Positions 1 to 11,349 of a stretch of DNA of 64,000 nucleotides are shown here, one piece after another. Where the stretch lies: contig JAHHIN020000030.1 of NCBI GenBank assembly GCA_019925095.2, positions 7,393,501-7,457,500 of the forward strand, read 5' to 3'. This DNA is from Dendrolimus kikuchii. Taxonomy: Eukaryota > Arthropoda > Insecta > Lepidoptera > Lasiocampidae. The translations under genes were made by a program, and so were the position numbers. Each line of letters opens with the position of its first letter. Within the stretch, counting starts at the first letter, position 1. The notes below the pieces were generated by a model, which had not been told where the DNA came from, ran no database searches, and was given only the letters and a program-made list of their open reading frames with translations.

Positions 1-312
1 ATGTGTCCACTCGTACAACACGCTCACTGGCAAGGGGCTACGGCTACTTCAGACGAGCTTTTGAGGTCAGGAAACAATTTTGAGAACGAATCTAGTGACG
101 AGGTAAATGTTACAATTATAAATAAATTGTCGATAGCTGAATGCACGCCTATCCATGTAACGTTAAATGTGCAAGGTAGAAAATTATTTAATACACTAGA
201 AATAAAGAATTGTAATTTATCTTTAAAATACTATACCGGGGAAACAATTAAACCAATAGGTGTTATAAAACTTTTGGTCAAACATAATGATATCTGTAAA
301 ATCCTAGATCTA
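1..312 (+). pseudogene. Gypsy-type element, protease-region fragment
   Basis: Open frame cut by the window start and by a LINE insertion at about 312. The residues NLSLKYYTGETIKPIGVIKL resemble the C-terminal half of a Gypsy retropepsin. The Asp-Thr-Gly catalytic motif expected upstream is not present in the readable part, so that segment seems deleted. The same element continues at about 1,667. Inactive as it stands. Confidence 0.6.
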
Positions 313-1662
313 TAGAATAGAATAGAATAGAAAACACTTTATTGTTCACCATAATAAACAATTACAGAATAAATAATTACGATAATTTAACGGCAAAACA
401 AAAGGCGGCCTTATCGCTTAAAGCGATCTCTTCCAGGCAACCTGACTGAGAGGATACTTTTAACAAATTATGTCTATGTATAATTAAATTAAAAGAAGTA
501 AAATAAAAAAGGGAGAACAATACAATGTGGACAGTAAACAGCTAAGTTAAGAAAAATGAAAAGAAAAATATATATTTTATTATAAAGTAAGGTAATAGTT
601 TTTGGCAATTTTTTTAAATATGGCTAGTGATTTAGTTTTTCTGACATCTACGAGTAAAGAGTTCCAAAGGCAGACAGCCTGCACAGCGAAGGATTTGGAG
701 TAAAATGTTGAAGAATGTGCAGGTGTCTTTAAAAGGAGGTTAGAGGAGATTAGAGGAGCGCAAAGCGAAGGTGTGTGATGTATGAAGGAAGTTGAACATT
801 CCTTAAGGTAAGGAGGAGCGTAGGGTATAAATAGTGTACGATGCATTCCGGCGAAGTGAGATTGGCAGCCGCTTGAGTTTTTTGCGATATTCAGAAACGT
901 GGTCATATTTTTTTAATCCAAATATGAATCTAATACAAACATTTTGAAGACGCTCAAGTTTGATGAGTTGCTCTTGGGTGATATTAAGATAACAGGCATC
1001 CGCATAGTCAAGGATAGGTAGTATAATTGCTTGAACAAGCGAAATCTTAGTGGCGGTTGGAAGGAATTTTTTTAGTCTTCTGAGTGAGGCATAGGATGCA
1101 AAGATCTTGCGACTTAACTCGGTAATGTGTGGTCGCCAACATAGTTCCTTGTCAATGATTACGCCGAGATTCTTGACTTGGTCACTAATGGGAATATACG
1201 AATTATGAAACATTACATCAGGGAGTAATTCAAAATCTATTTGGGACATTGTTCGAGAGCTACCGATAATAATAGCCTGAGTCTTACCAGGATTAACGCT
1301 AAGTCCCTGAGAAGTACTCCAGTTGTGTATACGATTCAAGTCATCATTAATAACCTTAATAGCATCATGTAAGGTGTCCTTTGGAGCCTGGGTATAAATC
1401 TGCAAATCGTCTGCATAGAGATGATAGGAAGAAGATAGATTTTTGGAGATGGTATTTATAAAAATAAAAGAGGAGATAAAACGCCGCCCTGAGGAACGCC
1501 AGCAGATAGATCTTGCCATGTCGAAAACATGTCATCGATACGTACACGCTGCCGACGTCCGACCAGGTAACTGTGAAACCAATCAATTGCTGATGGAGAT
1601 ATGTTGAGAGAGCGGAGAATTTCGATAAGTATATCAAAATCCACATTGTTAAATGCACTGCT
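313..1662 (-). mobile_element. CR1-like LINE fragment inserted in the Gypsy element
   Basis: Minus-strand pieces of a LINE reverse transcriptase in shifted frames: RT palm with AGVPQGGVLSPLLF (about 1,456-1,530), HLYADDLQIY (about 1,400) and a thumb/C-terminal region down to about 585 (LWNSLL, KSLAIFKK). Its 3' end is a short TAGAA repeat at 313-330, as is usual for CR1-like LINEs. The 3' UTR has a small hairpin (ATCGCTT/AAGCGAT near 412-427) that is shared with the copy at 58,526. It is 5'-truncated and frame-broken. The clade name is my best guess. TCTAT occurs at both junctions with the Gypsy sequence, a plausible 5-bp target duplication. Confidence 0.7.
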
Positions 1663-1666
1663 TCTA

Positions 1667-4572
1667 TTTATTATAAATAAGGGCAAAACTAATTTATTGG
1701 GCCGACAGTGGATGGCTGAATTAAATTTAAAATTGCCTAACATAACTTATGATGATAATGTAACTATTAATAAAATAAAAAGTGGAGAGTTAAATTTTTC
1801 GGAATTCAGTTCCAGATACTGTAAAGTGTTCGAGGCGGGCCTGGGGCGATTCACTGGCGGGGTGGTGAGCATCCGAGTGCGCGACGGCGCGCAGCCGGTG
1901 TTCATGCGCGCGCGCCCGCTGGGGTACGCGATGCGCGAGCCCTGGACCAGCTGGTGCGGGACGGCATCCTCACACCTGTCGACCACTCCGACTGGGCCAC
2001 GCCTATCGTACCCGTGATAAAGAAAGATGGTACTATTAGAATTTGCGCCGATTATAAACTTACTTTAAATAAGGTATTGGAAGTCGACCGTTACCCGTTG
2101 CCGCGTGTAGAAGACTTGCTGGTCCGCTTGCAAGGGGGTGAACGTTATAGTAAAATTGACCTATCACAAGCTTATGCACAACTGTCTCTCGATGAATCAA
2201 AAAAATACACTGTTATAAATACTCATAAGGGTTTATTTATATTTAATAGACTTGTATATGGTTTGGCCTCTAGTCCGGGAATTTTTCAACGGCGATTAGA
2301 ACAATTGTTTGCTGATTTACCCAAAGTAGGTGTGTATTTGGACGATATAATAATAACAGGATCGAATACCCAGGATCACATACAAACGTTACATAAAGTT
2401 TTTGAACGGTTGCAATTTTATGGACTTAAAGTAAAAAAAGAAAAATGTACATTTTTTGCAAAATCGGTTACTTACTTAGGATATGTCATTAGTAAAAACG
2501 GCGTAAATACTTGCCCCGATAAAGTAAATACTATCAATAATACTCCAACACCTTCAAATGTGTCCGAGTTAAGGGCTTTTATAGGAATGGCGATGTATTA
2601 TGCTAAGTTTATAAAAAATGTGAGCACAATACTCGCGCCATTGTACAACTTACTTCGTTCGAACGTCCCGTATGTATGGTGTGTTAAATGTCAAGAAGCG
2701 TTTGAAAAGATTAAGCGGTTACTAGTTTCAAGTGAGGTGTTAGTACATTACTCGTTAGATCTGCCATTAGTGTTGACCGCGGACGCGAGCGGCGTCGGCG
2801 TCGGTGCCGTGCTGACTCACATCATGCCGGACGGGGAGCGGCCCGTTGCGTACGCGTCACGCTCGCTTACAACCGCCGAGCGGGCATATTCGCAAATAGA
2901 CAGAGAAGCCCGGGCCATCGTCTTTGGTATTCGAAAATACCATCAGTATTTGTACGGCCGTAAATTTATTCTGCGTACAGATCATAAACCTTTGACATAT
3001 ATTTTCGGAAACAAAGTAGGGATACCGATTATGGCGGCTTCAAGATTACAGCGTTGGGCGATTTTATTATCGGGCTATAATTACAATATCGAGTATGTGA
3101 CGTCTAAAAAGAATTGCGCAGACGCACTCTCACGTTTACCTCAAGGGAAACCACCTGATACGAAAGTCGAAGTAACTTATTTAAATTTTGTTGAAAACTT
3201 TTTACCCGTTACGCATAAGGATGTAAAAATAGCAACTTCGAAAGACAAAGACCTTAGTAAAATATTGCTTTATGTACAATCAGGTTGGCCGTCATCATGC
3301 TTAGACGAAAATCATAAACCGTATTTCATACGACGCAATGAATTATATTTGGATTGCGGATGCTTAATGTGGGGATATCGAATAATAATACCGTACTCAT
3401 TAAGAGATACCATATTGAAACAGCTACACAGTAGCCACATGGGGATTGTTAGAACAAAATCTTTAGCGCGCAGTTATGTCTGGTGGCCAAATCTGGACAA
3501 GGATATAGAAAATATATGTCAGAGTTGCGAGACTTGCGCGGCAGAGGCAAGTGCTCCCCCACGCGCTCCGCCACAATCCTGGCCCTTCTACGCACAGCCT
3601 TGGAGCAGGCTACATATCGACTTTCGTGGACCCATACGGGGTAAGACCTTTATGGTAATAATTGACACGTCTTCAAAATGGTTAGAAGTGTATGAAATGT
3701 TACGAACGACAGCATCTCAGGTTATAAAAGTTTTAAGAAGTTGTTTTGCTAGGTTTGGCTTGCCCATTGAGATATTGTCTGACCAAGGTCCCCCATTTAC
3801 TAGTGCTGAGTTTAGAGACTTTTTAAAACGGAATGGCATTTCTCAATATCTTTCACCAACTTATCATCCAGCATCAAACGGTGCGGCAGAAAATGCGGTA
3901 AAATTGTGTAAATCAGCGATAAAAAAAGCGTATAGGGAAAACAAAGATTTAGATACGGCCTTGCAAACTTTTCTGCTGGCATATAGAAACACCCCGCAGA
4001 GTACAACGGGAGAGACACCGGCAATGCTTTTGCAGAGACGTACGCTTCGGTCTCGTTTGGATCTGTTACGTAGTGAACGGTCACTCGAGGATAGGGTGCG
4101 TGCGTCACAGCAAAAGCAGATCGAGTATTCCGGCGGAGTATTGCGTGAATTAAATGAAGGTGATACGGTTTGGATGAGAAATTATGCTAGCGGTGATAAA
4201 TGGTCAAAGGGGGTAATTGAAACAAAAGTAGGTGCACGGGAGTATCTCGTGGAGGACGGTAACGGTCGACCTATAAAAAAACATATAGACCACTTAAGGC
4301 GTAGATCTAGACTGTCGGGAGCGGTCGGTTCTGGGAGTACCATTTCAGAGGATAATATAATACAGGCGAAAGTGGTTGGGCGTGAGGATGGAGCCCCGCA
4401 AGAGCAGGGGCCAGCGGATGTAGTAGAGACGGATATAAGTCAAGGGGAGAGTAACAATAAGGGAGAAATTGAACCCACGGAACCAGATGCCGTAATACAA
4501 GAGCCTTCATCCCAGCCAGTGAGTCATGCCAACCGCAATCGGAAACCTGTAGTTCGGTTTCAAATTGATTGA
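1667..4572 (+). pseudogene. Gypsy LTR retrotransposon pol: RT, RNase H, integrase
   Basis: Remains of a Gypsy-type polyprotein. The first part (1,667-about 1,945) is the linker before the RT, in one frame. A frame change near 1,940 leads to a long open frame to 4,572. That part holds the RT (YLDDIIITG near residue 128 of the open segment), RNase H (LVLTADASGVGVGAVL and RTDHKPLTYIF), an HHCC zinc finger (HSSH ... CQSCETC) and an integrase core (HIDFRGP, SDQGPPF, NGAAENAV supplying D, D, E). The C-terminus is a basic and acidic tail. It is interrupted upstream by a LINE, lacks an obvious protease active site and has a frameshift, so it is not autonomous. No envelope-like frame is visible. Confidence 0.85.
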
Positions 4573-4760
4573 TTTAGATATTTATAATTTTAGTTTAAGT
4601 AAATTTAGTTTTAGTTTATTAGTTGTTAAGTCTAAATTAAGTGGTGAGGTGTTATGTATGTAAACCAAAAAAAGGTTATAATAAGTAGGTAGATACAAAA
4701 ATCATGTACATTCATTCTCGCAATAGAAAGTATTACGCACAGTTGTTGTTTTTATTAAAA
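4573..4760 (+). repeat. Possible 3' UTR and LTR start of the Gypsy element
   Basis: A purine-rich AAGTGGTGAGG run at about 4,640 sits just before TGTTATGTATGT and could be the polypurine tract and LTR start. The LTR end cannot be set because the 5' LTR is outside the window. Confidence 0.35.
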
Positions 4761-5396
4761 AGCCCTAAAAAGTATTTAGAAATATCTCTCAAATACGATA
4801 TTCGAGTATTGATTTTGAGAATTTCCACTAACTAATAAAATGAAAGAAGACACAATAAGGGCCGCTTGCATAACGATTGCCTTGAAGTAAAATTAATTAA
4901 TCATATTAAACTGCCTAAATACGTTTTACACAAAACGTATTGACAGTCCTTTAAACATATTTAGCGGCAAATTTTGCGTTGTGCAAGACGCTAATTGTAT
5001 TTAAGGGCGTTAAATACGTTTTGTGTTTCTTAAATAAATTTAAGCAATCCTATGCGAGCGGCCCATAGTACAGTTCTTGTAAATATCAAGGCGAGCGGGC
5101 TGTACTCGGTAGTTCAACATGTCGTGTCGAAAATTAATTTTTTGGAGTTTACTCTAACTAAGAAGCGATTTTCATATAAGGCAAGGAAATTTAATGAGGA
5201 ATTAAATGATACAAGCCCCAACTCAAAAGCGTTACGTTTTTTATTGTACAAATTCAAAATTTTAAAGCACTGAAATAAAACCTAAAAGACTATCCATCAG
5301 TGAATATTCGAAGAGAATCATACTCAAAGAGTAAACTCCACTCATGTTTCGGAACTGACACACATATTTCTCTTCACTTTAACTTTAACTCCCTTA
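4761..5396. other. No gene; includes a palindrome block repeated at 8.8 kb
   Basis: AT-rich sequence without a supported gene. Positions 4,911-4,992 closely match 8,824-8,898 and contain the palindrome TACGTTTT-ACAC-AAAACGTA (4,920-4,939). Confidence 0.6.
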
Positions 5397-5722
5397 TGCC
5401 CGGTTTTTGAAGTTACCAGTTATGAGTTCAATAACAATTGGTTCCATAAAGTTATGTAATAGACAAACTTAGGTTAACTGTTAACTAGTACTAAAACTCG
5501 CCACTAGATGGGTCTATTTAAGAAGGAATATCTAATATTTATTTACATCAAACAAAAACGTCAAAGATATGGAACAGATAAACGCCTATATTGGTCAGTT
5601 AAGTTGAACCTAGTTTAACTATCGTACGTTGGTGTGTTCAGAAACGCAATTTTGTAAGTTATTGAACCGATAGCGCTAACGAACAGATAAGCTACAGTTA
5701 AAAGTACCTCAGAAACCGGGCA
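5397..5722. mobile_element. MITE with TTA target duplication (Harbinger type)
   Basis: The left end TGCCCGGTTTTTGAAGTTAC pairs with the right end, whose reverse complement reads TGCCCGGTTTCTGAGGTACT. Both ends are flanked by TTA (5,394-5,396 and 5,723-5,725). The 326-bp size, absence of ORFs and TWA duplication suit a PIF/Harbinger-derived MITE. It lies just past the 3' end of terminal exon A. Confidence 0.7.
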
Positions 5723-5729
5723 TTACAGA

Positions 5730-5735
5730 TTTATT
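5730..5735 (-). promoter_or_regulatory. Candidate polyadenylation signal for terminal exon A
   Basis: AATAAA on the minus strand about 147 bp after the TAA of exon A, only 8 bp before the edge of a MITE at 5,397-5,722. Confidence 0.4.
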
Positions 5736-5881
5736 ATAGTATAGGTAATAAAATGTTTGAAAGTCATTTTATATATATTCAATGTAGTACTTATGAGATT
5801 TTGTCAGAGATAAAAAAATTACTGGATTATCATTCCTAGTTCTTCTCCCATTAGATTAGTTAATGAAAACTTATATTTAAC

Positions 5882-7111
5882 TTACGCCTTAGCAATGTTA
5901 GTTTTCATCTCGGACATCCTTCTACTTCTATGTATCAACGGCACGAAGCCCCACAAACACGCGCCGCCAACCAAAATCCAACCTAAAGTCATAAACAACG
6001 ACTTATACGACTTCGCATATACGTACCAAATACCACAGATCGGCGGACCAATCAACTGAAGAATACCGTTCACGAATAAACTGATACCGTATGACGACAT
6101 AAGTTTCTCGGTACCTAACATTTCCGTCATCACTAGTGCTGTCACACCCACGTTGATACCGGATGCTAAACCGAAAACCGAACAAAAAACGCTTATAACC
6201 GAATAACTCCCGAACATCGGCATCATTGCAAGACTTAAACCTGACATCAATATGCCGAATATAAAGAAATAACGTTTCGGCGTTGCAACAATATCGGATA
6301 AAGCCGAACCGCCGATACGTCCGACTAAATCGAAAGCTGATATTATAGACAGTAAATATGCACCGAGTGACTTATCGAAGCCACATTCATTAGCGTATAA
6401 GGGTACGAGATTTATAAAATTTGTATATGATATAGCACACGTGCAGTTAGATATGAGAATTACTAAATATATTGGATCTTTCAGGAGTTCAACATCGAAG
6501 TATTTATTTGGTTCTTTCTTCACATTGTCGTCTTTGGGTTTCTTTTTACATCCACAACAGTAAGTTATTGGTGCTAAACTATCAGTAACTGATTTCAGAC
6601 TGAACTGAGACGCGAATTCGCTAGGCTTTTCGAAAGCCGATAAAGTCGAGCCGTGGAAAGGTGTGGACATATACTGGAACCTAGAAGTCGATGGACTGCG
6701 TTTCGGTGTTTTGGGCACCGTTAATTTTTTCCCGAAAGCTTCTTGGGAGTTGACTCTGCTACTTTTACCTTCTGGCACTGATTCTAATAGCGACGGGTTG
6801 CTGGGCAGATGGTTCCGACTCGACAATAGCTGTAAGCCGTGTTTCGATGAAGCCGGTGTTGAGATTTTTCGGCTTCTTTCGATTTCGGCACGGACTGACA
6901 CTTGTGCAGCACTAGCTGAACGGGCGAAATCGAATTTGTTATTGGATGTTTTTTCGTCTAAATTGACGTTTGAACGATTAACGAAGATTGGGGGTGATCC
7001 GTTTATGACGTGTTTGTCGACTGGAGTGATATCCTCGGGAGTGAATGTCAGCTTCGGATGGTTGATTGAATCTTCTGTGTCACCTGCTTCTTCTTCTATG
7101 AACGGCTCGAC
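5882..7111 (-). CDS. Monocarboxylate transporter terminal exon A (TM7-TM12)
   Basis: Second 3'-terminal exon of the same type: 409 codons plus TAA after an AATTTCCAG acceptor, also in phase 0, starting VEPFIEEEAGD. The loop has STPFHGSTLSAFEKP and FASQFSLKSVTDS. TM7 is near YLVILISNCTCAISYTNFIN. TM8 has AFDLVGRIGG with the same Asp...Arg pair. TM9-TM12 match exon B segment by segment. A candidate AATAAA on the minus strand is at 5,730-5,735. No MCT 5' exons are visible between 7,112 and 22,598, so this is either an alternative terminal exon of the gene upstream, or the remnant of a tandem duplicate whose 5' exons were lost. The frame is fully open and the conserved residues are kept, which argues against a pseudogene. 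Confidence 0.87.
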   Translation of the reverse strand, partial: VEPFIEEEAGDTEDSINHPKLTFTPEDITPVDKHVINGSPPIFVNRSNVNLDEKTSNNKFDFARSASAAQVSVRAEIERSRKISTPASSKHGLQLLSSRNHLPSNPSLLESVPEGKSSRVNSQEAFGKKLTVPKTPKRSPSTSRFQYMSTPFHGSTLSAFEKPSEFASQFSLKSVTDSLAPITYCCGCKKKPKDDNVKKEPNKYFDVELLKDPIYLVILISNCTCAISYTNFINLVPLYANECGFDKSLGAYLLSIISAFDLVGRIGGSALSDIVATPKRYFFIFGILMSGLSLAMMPMFGSYSVISVFCSVFGLASGINVGVTALVMTEMLGTEKLMSSYGISLFVNGILQLIGPPICGIWYVYAKSYKSLFMTLGWILVGGACLWGFVPLIHRSRRMSEMKTNIAKA

Positions 7112-9354
7112 CTGGAAATTAAAATTTTACTTTGACCACATCATCGTACTTTAACATACATTGTCGTATACCTACTTCAAAAAGGAGGACCTTCTCGACT
7201 GTATTTTTTATTGGATATTTGTTACGCGATTTCTTCGTTAATTGTTGACCGATTTTCATTTTTTTATTTTATTCGAAAGAGTATACTCCTGAGGGGGTCT
7301 CATTGAACCATGTCAGGATTTGGTAAGTGGATCCCAGGGAATTGAAAGCAACCCTCAAATAGGCACATAAAACGTGTTATACATATATATTTTTCTAAAG
7401 CTATTCAAGTATTTGCGTTACTAAAAATAGGAAATATTTTTTAAGAATAAACAAAACCAATTTTGAAAGTAACTAAAAAGAAATAAAGAATATTGTCTAC
7501 AACATCTTAAAGTCGGTGCTAAGTGAAACAAAAAAACAGCAACAAATTTATTTTTTCCTTTTTAGTTACTTTTGAAGTCGGCTTAAAATTAACTCTGAAA
7601 ATACCACAAATCCGCCACGACTAGATATCACCCCGTCATTCTTTTCTTATTTTTGTAATTTTCTAATATAAAACATGTTTTTACAGACAAATCATCATCG
7701 CCATTCTTGACCTGGTAGAGCTATGTTGGAATCATCATCTCAATTACAAATCTTAGGGCCGGCTCGATCGGTTTAATACCACCTTCTCACAGCATATCGG
7801 CGTGAAACGGTTAGCCTTGAGCTAATTCCCCCTATCCCATCCTCTTATTCCATTCCTTCTGTCTCATCATCATCATCATCCGAGAGTTAAAACCAGGTTG
7901 CGTTCGGAGCTTGTGCTTCGACACCCAGGGTCCACTTTCCTTCTTTTAGCGCGGTCTTTAGCATCCCTTGTATTAAAATCATTGGTACGCATGTCATCCT
8001 TCGCAATGTGAAGCCAGCATTTGTATCTTATCCCTCTATCCCATGCCTTTCATCCCATCCTAAAGGATAGCAACGCGTTGGCTTCGCGTCTGGTGTTGCA
8101 AACAGTAGGCGACGGCAACCACTACCCATTAGATAAGCTGTCTGCTTGTTTACTTCGCAATAAAAACCGTCATTATCATTCTAGCGTTAAAACCCGATCA
8201 TTAAGAGAAGCGAGACGAACCACACGTGTCATTTCCGGGTGCACGATCCCGAACGCTAACGTCGATTGGCGGTTACATAATGGTATCATATAACAGTACG
8301 GTAATGATAAACGGTATAATCGGTAATATGGACGTCCATATTACCGATTTGCAGTACTAAAACAAACAAAGAAACAGACGACCGCTATTCATAAATTAGT
8401 AAGCATCTTATAAATTTTTGGCTGATTTGGTCTAAAAAAAGGACTTTAAATAATAAATACAACGTTTTGAAAATATACAGTATATTAAAAAAATATAATT
8501 TGCAATGGAAAAATTACACTTAAAAGTAAATAAATTCAAAGATTGTGCCTAAGTATATTAATAGGATAAAACATCAATACTGTGAACAACAGCCGCCATA
8601 TAGAAAACCTAATAAATACCCAACTTGTCAATCAAATCAACGTATTCGTCAGTGAATCCAAAAATATCTGTCAGTATAATAACATTATACTGACACACTG
8701 ACAACCGTATTATATAATAACATCATAATAAATAATAATTATAACATGTATATTTAATCATAAAAACTACAAATGGCTTGCAACCAAAACTACAAAAAAT
8801 TTCTATGGCTGTCAAAAGCGAAACCTGCCTAAATACGTTTTACATAAAACGTATTGACAGTTCTTTAAACATATTTAGCGGCAAATTTAGCGTTGTGCCT
8901 AATTGGACCTACTTATGCAAAATGGAACCAACCCACATACTGACAGTTTTGAGAAAAAGCCGTTTTTATTAAAATTTTGGGTACAAAAAAATATGTCTAT
9001 ATTTTGGAAAAAACATTTAGAATATTGTATATTATATTTTTCTCGTTATGATTTTTATTGAGGTCGTATTTAGAAGGTGCATTTTGAAAGTCTTCTGCAT
9101 CCTGGACGTGATTCTCTAGCAGCAGACAAATATTCTGATTAAATTGTATTGTTCTTTTTATAGTAGTTAGTATAGGTTCGTGTTTGATCATCTTGCCCTA
9201 TGTTGAGCGAAGATATTTTTTTTTATTCAGACGGAACTTGAAGACACACAGGTTTTTTTGCTGCTCCGAATTAGTAGTCTCTCTGATTTTTTTCTCTAAT
9301 TTGAAATCCATTATACTAACTCGACGCTCACAACAGATTTATTATATTATAGAA
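7112..9354. other. Non-coding stretch between the terminal exons, with repeat fragments
   Basis: No gene seen. It holds a foldback-type repeat fragment (about 7,494-7,580, CTACAACATCTTAAAGTCGG; relatives at 43.6 and 62.1 kb), a diverged retroposon tail near 8,085-8,160, a 30-bp perfect palindrome (8,319-8,348) and the repeated palindrome block at 8,824-8,898. Confidence 0.55.
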
Positions 9355-9840
9355 TACTAGCTGACCTGGCAAACGTTGCCATTAAAAAAATACCATAATA
9401 ATAATAATAACAGCCCCTAAACGTCCCACAGCTGGGCTCGGGCCTCCCATTATAGAGGAACGGACAGCATACCCGTGACGCTTGTCCCAGATTTGACACA
9501 TCGGTTATCTCGATGTGCAAGGTTGCATCACGATGTTTTCCTTCGCCGTTGTTAGCATGTGGTAATTGTAACAATATGCACATTAGATCAGAAAACTGCC
9601 TAAGTGGTGCATGCGTTCCGGCCAGGATCGAACCCGCACCCTTTGAGGATGGGACGCGTGCGCTAGCCATTACGCTACCACGACTTGGAGACGACCATAG
9701 GGAGGATAAATTTTTTTGTATATTTGGTAGATATGACCTATTCTCATACCTACCAAATATACAAAAAATCATTGAAATCAGTTAAGCCGTTTCGGAAGAC
9801 TTCGACCACAAACACTGTGACACGAGATTTTTATATATTA
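9355..9840. repeat. Interspersed repeat carrying a SINE and a 19-bp hairpin
   Basis: It begins with TACTAGCTGACCTGGCAAAC, a start typical of a common lepidopteran repeat (recalled, not searched), and ends near ACACGAGATTTTTATATATT. A tRNA-derived SINE is embedded in it, and a perfect 19-bp stem (9,712-9,730 with 9,750-9,768) follows. Confidence 0.5.
9395..9690 (-). mobile_element. tRNA-derived SINE
   Basis: On the minus strand it starts AAGTCGTGGTAGCGTAATGG (A-box-like) with a B box GGGTTCGATCC (9,625-9,635). It continues through a body shared with 39,510-39,806 and ends in an ATT-repeat tail (about 9,386-9,400). It is a SINE rather than a tRNA gene because there is no acceptor stem and the body is repeated. 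Confidence 0.8.
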
Positions 9841-9904
9841 AATAAAATATATTTTTAGACCAAATTAATTCAATTAATTTCAAAAATTTAAAAAGAAAAA
9901 CTAA

Positions 9905-10264
9905 TAAAACTACGTTTTAACGGTTTTAAGCGCGGTAATTTTATTTGATTTTGGTTTTTCCGACGTTTCGGCCACTTTTCAGTGGCCGTGATCACGGAAG
10001 ACAAAGATGTCAAGTGTCAACGAGTATTGTTAAAGTTTTATTTAGCCTACCGCCAACTTATTAATTTTAATTATTTAATTTTATTTTTAATTTTGTTTAT
10101 GGTTATTATTTACTCTATGGGAGCCTAATCTAATTTACTACCGCTTCGCAACATGTTATGGCTTGAAGAGAAGAAGCGGCGCAAGAAACTCTTCAGCAAA
10201 CATGCCTAGCTCTAATAATTTTATATAATATTAAAATGGGTGGAAGGAAAAATAAAAGTAATTA
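9905..10264 (-). repeat. Penelope 3' flank and terminal repeat, minus copy
   Basis: Non-coding part of the minus-strand Penelope element. Positions 9,905-10,100 are the reverse complement of 12,815-13,025 almost base for base. Positions 10,140-10,205 contain a hairpin-forming segment shared with the Jockey LINE 3' UTRs in this window. A hammerhead-like GAAACGTC core lies at 9,961-9,987. Confidence 0.75.
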
Positions 10265-11233
10265 TCAGTCAAGTTGGTTTGTGTTCCGTTGTACGCAGAA
10301 AGAGCTCACAGTGTCTTGAGGTCTGGCAGCTGGTTTTTGCTGGGTTTGGGTCTTAATAGTTTTGATAATTGGATCCCAAACAGGTGGTACTTGCCAACCA
10401 TCTTCTCTATTGAAATTTGGGTGTTTTTTGATTTCAATAGCCTCACGCATCATTCTAGGTATGAAACGATTCTCTTTCGCGAGGATTTGTGGGTTATCGA
10501 ATCTGATGTAGTGGTTGGGTTTATCCAGCGTGTGTTCACTGATCGCAGACTTCGTAGACCTTGTGTGTTTCATGTCAGCAATGTGTTCTTTTACTCGTGT
10601 TTTTATGCACCTCTTTGTTTGCCCAATGTATGACAATCCACACTCACAATCAAGCTTGTAAACTCCTGCATCCTGGAGTGGGATATTGCATTTCACAGGT
10701 CTCAGAAATTGGTTGATCTTTTTCTGCGGCTTGAAATATGTTTTGATTGAAGCTCGCCTGAGGATGTGACCAATTCTGTCTGTGACCCTCTTGATGTAGG
10801 GTAGGGTAGAAGGGCACCGCTCAACTGAAGGTGGTTTGGGGCCTTTGTGACGTTGGTGTGGAGTCTTCAGCTGATTGCGTTGTAGAACTCGCTTGACATG
10901 CTGAAGCTCTCCAGCTATGTGGTTCTCGTCACAAATTTTTTGTGCTCTCTGAAACAAAGATTTGCCCACGGTAGCTAACTGACTAGGATGGTGGTGAGAC
11001 GAACCATTAAGGTATTTATCTGTATGGGTAAGTTTCCTATACACCGTATGACCAAGAGTATTGTCAGGGTTCCTTAGGATGAGCACATCCAGAAAAGCTA
11101 ATTTATTATTTGCCTCTAGTTCCATAGTTAATTTAATATTACTGCTAATGGAATTGAGATGATCTAGAAATGCAGAGACTTTATCGTTTGGGAGGACGGC
11201 AAAAGTATCGTCTACGTACCTTTTATACAACAC
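10265..11233 (-). pseudogene. Penelope-like element, C-terminal RT and GIY-YIG endonuclease
   Basis: A 322-codon frame covering the end of a Penelope-type RT (YKRYVDDTFAVL at the start) through the linker and a full GIY-YIG endonuclease region (CGLSYIGQTKR, then KTRVKEHIADMK and the C-terminal NREDGWQVPPVWDP). The N-terminal RT half is missing at the junction near 11,230, where the sequence meets a plus-strand copy head to head. 5'-truncated and inactive alone. Confidence 0.85.
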
Positions 11234-11349
11234 CGTTTCGGAATAAGAAAAAGGCCATAATTACGCAATAACCCCGCGAAAAAAACCTTTTGAAAACAAA
11301 AACTGCAACGAAGAGGAAAGTCTGGTAAGGAACAGCATGCAGAAAGAGG

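Noticed and set aside
6663..7154. Plus-strand ORF of 163 codons
   Set aside because: Antisense of transporter terminal exon A, which has the recognisable protein and splice site.
9600..9690. tRNA gene on the minus strand (also 39,740-39,806)
   Set aside because: A and B boxes are present but there is no acceptor stem or anticodon arm and the body is repeated; these are SINE heads.
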